The position numbers and the translations under genes are program-made. The notes below the pieces were generated by a model. That model was not told where the DNA came from. It was given only the letters and a program-made list of their open reading frames with translations, and did no database searches. From Pisolithus tinctorius (taxonomy: Eukaryota; Basidiomycota; Agaricomycetes; Boletales; Pisolithaceae), in assembly GCA_024663395.1 (NCBI GenBank), contig JANFAH010000011.1, positions 1,302,001-1,366,000 on the forward strand: a stretch of 64,000 nucleotides of DNA. The letters are read 5' to 3'. Each line of letters starts with the position of its first letter. The first letter of the stretch is position 1. Of the stretch, positions 1 through 11,225 are shown in pieces.

Positions 1-3000
1 AGTGAGAGGTGCGATTGGAAGGACACCCAATGGTAAGCCGTCCAGCGCTTCAGCTTTTGTACGGCTCATGCGGAGAAGAATATAACATGGGGGATACTCC
101 AAGTGGACGGATTGCGTTTCCAGGTTGACGGCCTGCTCCCTGCCATCGAGTACAATTTCTTCAACGTGCCCGCGCGCGCCATTCGCCATATCCAACCCGG
201 TGGAAACGTTAAATGTTACCATGACCTCCATGCCGATAGCGAGGTGAACCTCATCAGGAAGGCCGCCGCGCTCTTGCCGCGAACGCCCTCGGGAGCCTTT
301 GGGTTTCGCGGCGACAGCAAACTGTTCCTCCAGCGTTAATTGACGGCCATCCACTGTGTCCACCGCCGGACATGTAAACAGCGTCACTCCCTGTGACTGT
401 GTCCGCAATTTCACTGCCATCATATTCCACTTGATGCGTACAGCATGTCGAGGTGTCACCAAAAGAGCGTTGCTCCAAGGTGGTTGGGTGAAGTCGGCCG
501 GTGCGCATTGGTCATTCGTGAGTACCAGGCTGCGAAGCATGGCGATGTGTCTCTCCTTGCAATTACCATGCCGCACGTGCTGAAGGAGATCCATCCAATC
601 AGGATCTGTGACCCTGACTTGTGTTTTCAGTCGCACGACGACATCGAACTGTTCGTATAATTTGCGCCCTAGGATTTCGAGTTCGGTATCCTTTTCTGCG
701 TTCGACTGCCAATACAATGGCGCTGATGGCTTGCTTGCAACTGGAGGGAATTGATGGAAGTCGCCAACCAGTATAACGTTCAGGCCTCCAAATGGTTCGT
801 CGGCCGCCGCAAGTTCATCTGCTCGGGCGTGACCAATGATCTCGGAAAGCGATGCGAAGAATGTACGAGAAATCATCGAGACCTCGTCTATGATTAGATA
901 CTGTTTACCCCGCCAAAATGTTTCCAGTTTTTTCCACGTTTTCACCGACTGCTTTCCGCCGTGTACAGGTATCATTGCAATGTAATGGAGTGTTTGTCCG
1001 TCAATAGTTGAGGCTGCGATTCCTGTATACGCCGCTTTCACCAGCAAGTGCCCCACTCCACGACACTGAAAATTCTGCGTGATTGTCTGAATCGTCTTCG
1101 ATTTCCCTACCCCAGCTTCACCGGGGATGATCATACGCAATTGAGGTGGATTGAGTCCCGACAGATGTTGTTGTAAATGCCAATCGACAATGTCATACGC
1201 TCGCCGTTGATCATCCAACAGCTCAGCGACTGGCACGGGGTCGAGGACGTTGATATTCCCTGTCAACCCGGTGAGCAAGGTCGCATCTCCATGGTCGCTT
1301 TCGATGAGGGCTCTGCTGAGATCGCTAATGCTGCCGTCGACGTTCATCGTAGGGTCGACGGTCTGCTGCGTTTGCGAGTCTGGCGTGGCGGTCAATGCCG
1401 TGGCCATATTATGCATCGACCTCAACCATGCCAGAAGTCGTGAGTAGTCATCCCCCTGCGCTATACGATAGCTGCACGGATTGCGTACGCCTTGCTCTCC
1501 TGTCAGTGTGAAGAAACTGTGCCTCAGACCTACGGAAATCGCCTCATCAGCATGCCTTTCTTCATTTCGCGAGACTTGATTGTGTTTGAACTCTATAAGG
1601 TCGGCATGTGTTAAAGGGATTTGCGAGTCTTCCATTGGCTCGTTGGCGTCGTCATCTAACGGAACGTCCTTTCTAGGCTGCCGTGTATTGTGACTCGCTG
1701 ATGTTAATGCCTCCGTAGGTGTTGTCTCGCATGCCGACCTTGATTCATAATAGAACTCGATGCCAGACAGAATGCGCCTATGGGCGGGGTGCATCTCCGC
1801 CATAAACGACTGAAACTCTTGACTCCATGTTCGAGTATTTCCCCTAAGATCTTCTGCCTGTCGCCACGGCTTCAGAAGCGCGAGCATGGACGCGCAGTAG
1901 AAATTGTTCCCGGTGTCTCTTCGCGGGGGCCACGGACCCGCAATCTGAGGTAGGGTGTTGTGACCCATTGCACGAAAAACATGACGGTGGCTGTCAGCTC
2001 TTGGATGTCCGTCCATGTAATGCGATCGCTCATGAACGGGGCGGCCCCGTTTGGCTGTTGATGCCTCGTTCTCTTCACGAGCGGGTTGTGCCGTATAGGT
2101 CTCTTCCCATGTATCAATCACAAAAGCCAGGAGACCGCATGTTTCCATTTCTGGCCCTCGAAAGACATAATCCTGAAGCTGTGAACATGTATAAATATCT
2201 CCGCGTGCATTGGCGTGAAGCGTGACCATCTCGCTGTCGTCCTTAATACATTCGTCAAAATTGTCGGTGATCTGAGTACACTGCGTAGTTACCTCTCTGT
2301 CTGTGCAACCCTCGGTGAGTTGAACGTCCTCAGCTCCATGGTCATTCTCGCCATCGTCCGCGCTGCCCGTCGCAATTCTGTTCGGATCCAGATGAACAAG
2401 CTGCCACTTGATCTGTGATTGCTTTGTACTGACCTGACACCTGTTGCTGGGGAAAGCTCAGGGAACATCCGTCTAATCGCAGTGAACAAGGCACTGGTGT
2501 ACAGCGGCGCGAAGTTGTGGGACCTGAATGTATCGCCATACCCCATGATATAAGAAACCACTTGCGGTCCAGACAATTCCGCTTCGCGATTGATAACGTT
2601 GATGCAGCGGTAGAGTAGCAGTCGGTTTCGCTCGCGAATGTCCTCATACCGCGGATTGTTCTCGTGGTACGCCAGGGCCGAGGCCATTAAGGCAGATAGA
2701 TTGTGTGACTTCTTTTGTTTTTTCGTGGCATAGGCGGTAACATAAAAGGTGACATCTTTGGTATCTTCGCCGTTCGTGTTAATCTTGATGTTGTTGTTAC
2801 ATCGCAAATTCGTCAGTATCAACGGACAGTAGTTATTGATATACCCGAAAGTTCTCTTCGGCTTCCAGTTTCCCCTTTCATCGACATAGACGTCTTCACT
2901 GAGGGGCCATGGCGCACGACGCTTACATACAAGCAGATTATTTTGAATGCGAAGACAGGTTGCTCGAGAGCACGTGTGAAGCTGTTGGGATCGGAGCAGC

Positions 3001-5377
3001 TGGCGCTCGAGCAAATGGGTTTGATGAACCCAATCGTCCAGTCCTGGATCTGGTGGCCGCGAATACGCTACTTGGGAGTTTCGTGGCATTGTCTTCAAAT
3101 CTTGCTCTGTAACGTCATCTAGATGGGCACGTATGTTGACGCGAATGTACTCTCGAATTTTCTCACGAAACGTATGCGTCTGCAGCAACTGTTGCATTTC
3201 GGCCGCGTCCGGAGTACCTGCCAACCACAGCAACATATGGACGTGTAGGGTTCCTCTCCCCTGCGCCTCTACCACACCGAAATAACCGGATAGTCGCCCA
3301 AGGATACCCATGTCGCTTGAACATCGTGAGCCCCGCTTGGTGATTCCCAGCAACGTCTCCAACGTGGTCTGAACCAAGAAATTGAAAAACCTCGCAGCTG
3401 CGTATGGATTGCTTGCAATATTAATCGCACGCTGATGGCTGTCAGGTCCTCCAAGAGCATCAAATTTGTCGAGATTGATAGTCTCTCCGGCCAACACTTG
3501 AGCGATTGGATCGTGGATATCTGCGGGGTTGATCGTCATCCATATCGTAGGTCCTCCCAGCAAAAGGCATGAGCCCCATATCATACCGCGATACAGAGAT
3601 CGTGCATTGTCAGACCCTTCAACTTTACTGTTGGCTGCGACAACGTGTTTGTGCAATGCTCGTACCCGTGGATTGCTAATCGTGGTTTTTCTCGCTTCTT
3701 CCTCCTCTGCCTTCCGCAACTCATCGACAGTCAAACAAGACAATGCTAGGGCGTCTCGTTCGAAATCCTTCCTCCGCATTTGCAGACGAGCCGTGCGCAT
3801 TGCGTCCCGTTTTTGGATCATGGTGAAAATCACAAAAGGAAATGCGTGATGGACGACAAACCGGCGGTCGTAATATTGCATGGTCCACCTCGCATGTTTG
3901 CAAAGGCTGACGTTCACTGCACGGTCGGCCTCTATACCACCTCGTCCGTAGGGGAACAGGCACAGGAAAGCGGCAGCGAGCGGATTGGGCGTACCACTTT
4001 CTGTGGCGTCCTTGCCAAAATCTCCTACGGGCTTCAGACTGTGCTGCACCACATAACCACCTTCCTGTGTCGCATCCATCAGGTTGGCGAGCACATAGCC
4101 CATGAGTTCCGAGGAGGAAACCCGGCTGAGATCACTGTCAGTGACGCCGAGTGCGTGCAGAGGTACGACATCGGCTGCCATTTTGTTTTCTTTCAGATCC
4201 TGCTGAGATGTATAGACAGTGCGTGGTAAATCTAACCTTCGTCGTTTATTAGATCCGCACTATCACCGCAGGCCGGCTCGCCATCCGTGACCTCCGCTTC
4301 TTCGTCATGATCATCCTCGTCGTTCACCTCTGAGCGTGTCACCAATGGTAGGCATTCTTCCCACATTGAATGACATACTTACGGATGTCGTCCAGTATCT
4401 CATCCTGTACGTATCCATCCCTTTCTTGCAAAGCGACAGTAGCATCATCTTCGTGTCGAATGAGCGCCTCTATTTCCTCCGGTATTTCATCGTCAGGTAG
4501 GGTCATCAACCGCTGTTCCGAAATGGTGATATCATGGTAAAGGGAATTGTTCTCTTTCAGCCATTGTAACGCTTCGTGAACGGCCTCCCGGCGGACGCGG
4601 AAAGTGCGCGACAACCAATTCTTCGGCAAGGTTCGGGTTCCTATGAATGTGATTGCCAATACACTACTAAGTGTTGCCACACGCTGTGGCATCATACTTC
4701 CTTCCAGCATGCTCGCAATCGCGGTTGTATTGACTTCGTACAAGGTCACATTACCCGCCATGGCTCGCTGAAGGTGAGCAGGGTTGTATCCACGTGAACT
4801 GTCTTTCGGGTATAACTTGAACACATAGCAGCGTGGATAATGCCGGGCAACCAAAAGCGTTTCTGCGAATGTCAATCTGCGAAGTGCCAGGGGGGCCTCT
4901 CCCAACCACATATTGTTATTCAATGCAAGCCTCGGCATTTTGTTGGCTCTCAGAGCACGGTTACATTCCCTGCATACCCATCCCTTCCCTGAGTCGTCAA
5001 CATGGTGCTTTAACAGTAACAGGCCCTGCCATAACTCGTGTGCGGGATGCACAACTTCTGGTTTAAGTTGAACTTGAATGTTCGGTATATTTTCTAGAAG
5101 TTCCTCTGTACCTGTGAAAAGCAGTGAATGACGGCGTCATCAGGAATGCGTCCGCTCACCTTCACTGATCATTAGCTCGCGCGCACACACAACACACACA
5201 CCACGTTGTAGTGCAGCATTCCCTGTCCCCTTGATGAAAGCCGCGACATGCGCTCGTATGTCTTTCTCCGATGGCAAGTCCAAGTACTCGTCCTCGCACA
5301 TGCCATGTCTGAATGGATTGTGTGCCTCAGGTTCGCTGTCCTCTCACTCCGACCGTTTGATCCGCATTAACGCTCAC
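1..5377 (-). CDS. Helitron Rep/PIF1-type helicase gene, main part (3' end outside window)
   Basis: This is the transposase of a rolling-circle Helitron. N-terminal exons (about 5377-4237) encode a Cys-rich DUF6570-like region. They are joined through introns near 5336-5377, 5112-5159 and 4330-4382 to the large exon at 4181-2460. That exon has the HUH metal-binding HVH (3237-3245) and a two-tyrosine motif followed by KKQ (2709-2752). Below 2400 a frame open to the window edge encodes a PIF1 helicase: Walker A GEAGVGKS (1098-1122), Walker B LIIDEVS (about 880-900) and DFHQFPPV (about 745-767). The Rep and helicase parts lie in different frames. The switch falls between about 2460 and 2400, where the helicase frame meets a TGA, so a frameshift or a missed intron is needed there. 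The gene is also cut on its 5' side by a foldback element. It is probably inactive. The family call is secure; exon borders are approximate. Confidence 0.88.
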
Positions 5378-5385
5378 CAGAGTCT

Positions 5386-6320
5386 GCTGACTTTGACCAA
5401 GCAATGTGGTAGTTACCACAAAAGCAGTTACAGAATTCATGGCAACTACCACTTCCCAATATAGACAATGCCCCCTGAGTGACAACCTCTGTCGGTGTTT
5501 GAAAAAAATTCAGATTGGAATGTTCCCATGGCAGGTTGCCCTGTCACGAATATTGATAATTTGCACCTGTACTGTGGCTATACAGATGAGCATGTGACCA
5601 GTAGATGTGATGGTCACATGATGAGTGACATAAGCAGAGATGGACCCTAGATCACGTGATTTTTACGTAATCGATTACGTGATGGCGATCATCTGGAGCG
5701 TTCTGTTACGTAATGTGTCACGTGATCGTGGGAAATATGCATGTGACTTAATCAATGTCACATGACAAGGTACAATCATAGATCATCCAACCTATTACAT
5801 AATGATCACATGTCAGTTTCTCCCCAGAACACTTGGTTATGTAATGGGTCACGTGATTGTGAGACAATAGACATGTGACCACTCCTGCAGCATCACATGA
5901 CAAGGTACAATCATAGATCATGTGACCTTTTACATAATGATCATGTGGCAATAACTCTCCGGTCCATTGGCTTATGTAATAGGTCACATGACTGTACTCA
6001 TCATGTGATCTCACCTCTAGCACTCTGCACGTGATTCAATCCATATCACATGACCAGCAATCCCACCCCTATTCGCATGCTGGGCATTCGTGGCTGTGCT
6101 AAAAATGCGAATTGTGTCCCCACCCATTCAATTCTTGACATATGGATCTGAATTTTTATGTGTAGAATAGGCTACCATGTTGCTACACATTGTCAAAGGC
6201 ACAGCTGGTTTTGTCCAGTAGTTGCTGAGATATAATGGAAATGACAATGCTAACAAAACATCACATCATTCAACTTACACATCCTTCATGCCATATCTGA
6301 CACTTCAGAAGGGTTGGACA
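5386..6320 (+). repeat. Left arm of foldback element
   Basis: Inverted match to 6952-7878. It contains an internal tandem duplication of about 125 bp (around 5765-5889 and 5897-6010) and a dense run of CACRTG-type hexamers. Similarity to the other arm stops near the string CCATATCTGA at about 6310-6320. Confidence 0.88.
5590..6056. repeat. Cluster of CACGTG/CATGTG palindromes (mirrored at about 7204-7670)
   Basis: About 17 hexamers of the form CACGTG, CACATG or CATGTG occur in under 470 bp, many within TCACRTGA. They alternate with TTAYGTAA and TTATGTAAT blocks, and include the 16-bp palindrome ACGTAATCGATTACGT near 5666-5681. The spacing is roughly 20-40 bp. The mirror copy lies in the other arm. 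Subterminal arrays like this often bind a transposase, but a host bHLH-type factor is an equal possibility. Confidence 0.75.
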
Positions 6321-6951
6321 CATGCATATCAATTCATAGACAAAGTTTGGTGTCACCCCACTCAGATCTGAGAGAGCAAGATGCAAAATAAAGATTCAAG
6401 AGTGTGGGAAAGTGGGAAAAAGTCCCAAAATAACATATGGAGATTTTGAAAACATATCAAAAATGTGGATTTGCACACATCACAGTGACCCTGCCAACCC
6501 CAGACTTTGGGTGAGGAATGCAGCAATATGGCCTACCATGTTGGCACCATGTGCCTGGTGAGATATCCCTTTAAACATGTCAAAATTGCGAAAATGTGTG
6601 CAATGGGGTAGTGGTGTTGACCTTGCACTGGCATAAATCTCCCATTGTCTCAATGAGTCAAGTGTACCATTTCGCATTTTTGACCATTTGCAGTGAGTAT
6701 CACATCAGGCACTTGTTACTAATATCTTCCACCATGGCCCAATATCCCTCACCTAAGTTCTGGTAGTGGTAGCTGCACTGTGGGATGTGCTGTGCTATGT
6801 TTTTGATATGTTTTCAAAATCTCCACTATTTTATTTTCTCTTTTTGAAGCTTTCCCACGCTTCTGGGATCAGTATTTGGCTTGCTGTTCACTCAATTCTA
6901 AATGGATAAACTTGAAACTTTGGAAATGCATTGAAGGAATCTTCTTCAACC

Positions 6952-7878
6952 CTCCTGAAGTTTCAGATATGGCATGAAGGATGTGTAAGTTGAATGATGT
7001 GATGTTTTGTTAGCATTGTCATTTCCATTATATCTCAGCAACTACTGGACAAAACCAGCTGTGCCTTTGACAATGTGTAGCAACATGGTAGCCTATTCTA
7101 CACATAAAAATTCAGATCCATATGTCAAGAATTGAATGGGTGGGGACACAATTCGCATTTTTAGCACAGCCACGAATGCCCAGCATGCGAATAGGGGTGG
7201 GATTGCTGGTCATGTGATATGGATTGAATCACGTGCAGAGTGCTAGAGGTGAGATCACATGATGAGTACAGTCATGTGACCTATTACATAAGCCAATGGA
7301 CCGGAGAGTTATTGCCACATGATCATTATGTAAAAGGTCACATGATCTATGATTGTACCTTGTCATGTGATGCTGCAGGAGTGGTCACATGTCTATTGTC
7401 TCACAATCACGTGACCCATTACATAACCAAGTGTTCTGGGGAGAAACTGACATGTGATCATTATGTAATAGGTTGGATGATCTATGATTGTACCTTGTCA
7501 TGTGACATTGATTAAGTCACATGCATATTTCCCACGATCACGTGACACATTACGTAACAGAACGCTCCAGATGATCGCCATCACGTAATCGATTACGTAA
7601 AAATCACGTGATCTAGGGTCCATCTCTGCTTATGTCACTCATCATGTGACCATCACATCTACTGGTCACATGCTCATCTGTATAGCCACAGTACAGGTGC
7701 AAATTATCAATATTCGTGACAGGGCAACCTGCCATGGGAACATTCCAATCTGAATTTTTTTCAAACACCGACAGAGGTTGTCACTCAGGGGGCATTGTCT
7801 ATATTGGGAAGTGGTAGTTGCCATGAATTCTGTAACTGCTTTTGTGGTAATTACCATGGTCATTTGGTCAAAATCAGC
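6952..7878 (-). repeat. Right arm of foldback element
   Basis: Reverse complement of the left arm. The few differences I saw are close to the outer end, for example TGGTAGTT on the left against TGGTAATT on the right and a 4-nt offset just outside it. So few differences imply a recent insertion, homogenisation of the arms, or an assembly fold-back. Confidence 0.88.
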
Positions 7879-8189
7879 TGATACGGCTGTAACGCTCGCC
7901 GTTTGGCTTGATAGGCTCTGTTGATGTTGCATTTGCACTCTTTCTTACTTCTCTCCTTTGCTTCCGCAACCACGCGTATATGTTCTTGCACGTCTGGCGA
8001 CAATTGACTGATTGCAGGCCGGAGCTTGGCCCAGGTTCGGAGTCCATAGGGCAGGGAGCCGGGTGGAACACTATCATACACTTCTTGCCGGGTGAGATGT
8101 CCCCAAATATCTCCCATGGTCGGTGGATGATGAGGGCTGTCGGTGTGTCTTTTCCGTGACTCTAACAGGCTACCGTATTCACAAGGCAC
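7866..8189 (-). pseudogene. Displaced N-terminal exon of the Helitron gene
   Basis: This minus-strand open frame, with a likely start at the internal Met-Gly-Asp-Ile near 8119, encodes a basic, Lys/Arg-rich segment. It reads up to the edge of the foldback element and stops within it (TGA just inside, near 7862). The same strand resumes as Helitron coding sequence on the other side of the element at about 5385. The simplest reading is that this is the first part of the Helitron protein, separated from the rest by the insertion. The link rests on position, strand and the abrupt break, because I do not recognise a named domain in this piece. It could instead be an unrelated short ORF. Confidence 0.55.
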
Positions 8190-8278
8190 GGCCCTCCTAT
8201 TTTCCCCCCTTTTCTGCCAACTTTAAAATCGCTTCGCCGTTTAGGGGACCCCACTCTGTCCCCACTGCTTGAACCACC

Positions 8279-9214
8279 ATGGCTCCACGTGCAGCTAAGG
8301 AGAAACAGAAGACATCGTTGGCTAGTAGTGGTTAGTTGTTTTGTCTACCCTCCAGGTCTTCCGAGGCACGGCCCGCTGATGGTCACGGTACAGAGGTGGA
8401 GGGTGCTGATGGTCAATCCCCCGCCATTAACCAGGTGAACACTGTCGAAGGCGTGCCAAGTATGATTTCCTCGACGGCGACGGATGGTACCATATCTGCC
8501 TCCGCGGCCGAGGAAACGGGTCAGGTCGACACCAATGAGATTGATGACATCATAAACATGCTAAAAACCAACACCCTTGCGTTCTATGGCACCACGGCGC
8601 AACTCGCTTCTCGGGCTGAATTTTTCCAGGGGGGTTTTTCAGGCGACATCGCAATCGTCAAAGACACTGGCGAAGAAACGACGGAACTGCTCATCAGTGG
8701 CATTTTTCAAGTTGATCGCCAAAACTTTTTCATGGGCCCTGAGGGAGCGTACATGCCATCGGGGGCATTCAAGCGGGAGTTTTCGGAGACCAAACTTAGC
8801 TGTCAACTTATCCCTGTTCAGAAAGACTCTGCGTTTAAGACAGCTTGTGCTGATTTCCCCGCCATTGTGGGGAACGTCAGGGCTCTCGAAAGACTAATCC
8901 CCTCCAAGAAGGGGACGACCTTGATTTCTTGCATCCGAGAGGCCAACGGTGTCACATCTATCAGAGTCAGCCACTCGTTGTTCATGAAGAAAGACGAGAG
9001 CGTGGACCCTGACATTGCCAGCCTTGACGGTATGTTTTTCTATTTCATGAGCTTCACATTCAACTGACATATGGCAGAGGCCCGAACGGCTGATTGGCCT
9101 GTCCAGGAGCGCACAAGGACGGCCTTAGAGCATGCAGCTATGACACACGTGGTTTGTCCCCTGCCTGCCTTTGATCAAGATCATAGGCCCATCGCAGCAT
9201 GTGACTACCAATGA
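8279..9214 (+). CDS. Unknown protein, three exons, divergent from the Helitron gene; probable premature TGA
   Basis: The start ATG at 8279 has an excellent context (ACCACCATGG). Predicted exons are 8279-8330, 8394-9029 and 9078-9214; introns 8331-8393 and 9030-9077 have GT..AG ends, the second with a CTGAC branch site. The product is 274 residues: a Ser/Thr-rich start, then a likely beta-rich region containing FFQGGFSGDIAIV. I do not recognise a catalytic domain. After the TGA at 9212-9214 the same frame stays open to TAA at 9407, and that extension (GAVVIVHFALIHYY, then a Pro-rich PPPPPTNPLKR) reads like real protein. The TGA therefore probably truncates a protein of about 338 residues. The gene lies head-to-head with the Helitron gene and may be a cargo or accessory gene, or an independent host gene. 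Confidence 0.6.
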
Positions 9215-9649
9215 AAGCTTTGTGGTGCTGTCGTCATTGTGCACTTCGCCCTCATACACTACTATTTCAAACAGGATAAAAAGTCCGTGTTCAGTGGCGT
9301 ACTGCGCGAGATGGTAGTATTACGCGAACCACCCCCTCCGCCTACAAACCCTCTCAAAAGATCTGTTTATGGGGGCGGTGTGAGTCAAAGTGTGGAAAGC
9401 TGGTAAAAACCAAACAAATCCAACACAAAAGACAAATAAGAGCGAGTGGTGGTTTGCCTCCGTGGAACCTGGAGTGCAGAAACCTAAATGTAGGGGGGAA
9501 CTTCAAGTAGAGGTGCTCCTGGCACAAGTCGACGACGAGTTACGCAGGAGAAGACGAATGGACGATGATTGGGAAGGGGATGCTGAACAGAGTGAAGGTG
9601 TTCAGCCGAAAGTACTTGGGGGTAATGGACTTTTGATAGAATATGCTCC

Positions 9650-10126
9650 TGGCGCAAGTCGATGACGAGTTATGCAGGAGTGGGAGGATGACTAAGCAAG
9701 ACTTGCTGACTAAGTGGGGATGGAGCTTCAGATAATGGTGGTAGATAGACTCTTCCGAATGAGCCTCAACTACCAAGGATATGAATGATGACAGATAGAC
9801 CCCTTCGTGGAGCCTCAACTGTCAACAATGAGATAGGCACTGAACTGATTGCTGGACTGCTTCTTGATCGATTCTGATTGATTCTGGGTAGCTAAGTACA
9901 TGGGGGTTTATATACTGAGGGGGGAGCACAGCTTGTGACAAACAAGGCACAAACACTTGGTAAGTAATGAGTAAGGACTGAGTAATCATGATGAGTAAGC
10001 GAGAAATGAAGAGTAAGCAAGCAAAGAGGATTGGTAAGTATTGGCAATGAGCGAGTCAAGGATAGTCAAAATATCACAGAATGAGTCAAATAGAGTCAGA
10101 AACTGAGTAAGCGCACTGATATCACA
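9650..10126 (-). repeat. LTR-like block of repeat A (left copy)
   Basis: Starts TGTGATATCAG at 10126 and includes a TATA-like promoter, AGTATATAAACCCCC, near 9900-9920. It ends around CGACTTGCGCCA at 9650. A stretch of about 35 bp covering the end of the block is duplicated about 125 bp further on (near 9515-9550), so the true boundary is uncertain. Confidence 0.6.
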
Positions 10127-10351
10127 TTAGGGGGTGGCGATGCAAGTCAGATCTCGGCGGAGACATCTCTAGATCCAAAGATGGCATGACAGATGGATGG
10201 TGTTTCCAGATAGGGAAGTATTAATTCCAGAATTGAAGGGCATGAGTCAGGCGTCAAAGGGGGCTAGGGCATTGGGGGTCTGTGGGGCATTGAGAGCATA
10301 CGCGATCGCGTCTCCCACCCTTCCATCCTCTCAGCGAAGTTAACAAAAACT

Positions 10352-10831
10352 TCATGAATGGGGCTCTGATGGAGGAGGAGGAGAAGGGGGGATGTCTTCT
10401 GCTGGATCTTGCAGTAGGAAGGCAAGATGCATGTCATACTCGTCATGAATGCGATCAGGGAGGCTGGAGGACAGTAGATTATACTGCAGCTGTCGCAATG
10501 CAGGAAGAATGATGGACGAGACTGGAATAAAGACGGTGCATGGAGCAGGGAGGAACGATCCATATGCTTCATCAACTGGGGAGACTGAAACGACCACATA
10601 AGACCTTTCTAACCGAGTGACAGACCTGAGGCGACCAAAGAACGTCCTTCTGGAAGTCATACTGACAAGGAGAACACGCTGACCAAGCTGCATGGGATGG
10701 GACGGGGCTGACAATGACGGGATGAACCAGGGGGCTTCAGGACGGAAGCTGGTGGGAACGCCTGGCAGATATACATAGCCATTGTCTCTGGCAAATGAGA
10801 CAAGCGAGATGACTGACGAAGAGGTGGCCAT
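10352..10831 (-). CDS. Unrecognised ORF inside repeat A (159 aa)
   Basis: The ATG at 10831 opens a 159-residue frame rich in Ser, Pro and Leu. It contains SFARDNGYVYLPG and MTSRRTFFGRLRS and ends in a Pro-rich tail. The second copy of the repeat keeps the first 113 codons (54270-54608) with conservative changes. I do not recognise a domain. Retention of the frame in two diverged copies is weak evidence for coding, and it may simply reflect shared ancestry. Confidence 0.35.
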   Translation of the reverse strand: MATSSSVISLVSFARDNGYVYLPGVPTSFRPEAPWFIPSLSAPSHPMQLGQRVLLVSMTSRRTFFGRLRSVTRLERSYVVVSVSPVDEAYGSFLPAPCTVFIPVSSIILPALRQLQYNLLSSSLPDRIHDEYDMHLAFLLQDPAEDIPPSPPPPSEPHS

Positions 10832-11225
10832 GACTGATGGACTTAGCGAAATGAGCGTCTGATGGATGGAGTGCTGTAGAAATGCGTAGGGTGCGAGGAT
10901 CCTCTCCAAATTTGGAAGGAAGAATCGTGGGGCTGAGCACTTGAAGCGAGCATGCGAACCGAGTTGATATCTTTGGAAATGGTGGAGATACGACGAAAAC
11001 CGGAATGCCGTACACGGGCACTAAAAACTTTTAATGCGCGCTTAACTCGCTTCCCCTTTTCCCTTTAGCACTGATGACTCGTTCTTGTGCGAAGGATGAC
11101 TGTTCACGTCCAACAGTCTTTCTACGCATGAGGCCTTTAGTCTTCATCTGCATGCATGGGCATTGTGCGCAACTCGTTGACGAGTTAGGCAGAGTCAGCT
11201 GTAACCATGTCCACAACACCTTTGG

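Larger units (their letters stand above)
5386..7878. mobile_element. Foldback element with long, nearly identical inverted arms
   Basis: Two inverted arms of about 0.93 kb (5386-6320 and 6952-7878) flank a spacer of about 0.63 kb. The arms look almost identical; a 276-bp stretch of each gives the same 91-residue translation. The outer ends begin with the near-palindrome TGGTARTTACCA, and weaker symmetry extends outward to GCTGAYTTTGACCAA. The spacer holds a second, imperfect inverted pair around GGAGATTTTGAAAACATATC (about 6439 and 6800). No transposase is encoded, so this is a non-autonomous foldback or long-TIR element. I could not find a target-site duplication. It sits inside the Helitron gene. 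Confidence 0.85.
9650..11225 (-). mobile_element. LTR-like dispersed repeat A, left copy (CpG-retaining)
   Basis: This minus-strand segment is homologous to plus-strand 53885-55455. It has an internal part with a partly open frame (10352-10831), a motif CGCCACCCCCTAA and then an LTR-like block that starts TGTGATATCAG. The two copies share long near-identical blocks, but this copy keeps CG where the other has TG or CA. No reverse transcriptase or integrase is seen, so it is a non-autonomous or truncated retroelement. Only one LTR-like block is present. Confidence 0.75.

Noticed and set aside
2715..3122. 135-codon plus-strand frame
   Set aside because: It is antisense to the Helitron Rep exon, whose motifs are clear.
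5748..6023. 91-codon frame present in both foldback arms
   Set aside because: It is identical in both arms only because the arms are copies; it translates palindromic repeat DNA and has no protein character.
5380..7880. Target-site duplication for the foldback element
   Set aside because: Flanking strings are inverted relatives of each other (TTTGACCAA/TTGGTCAAA), not direct repeats.
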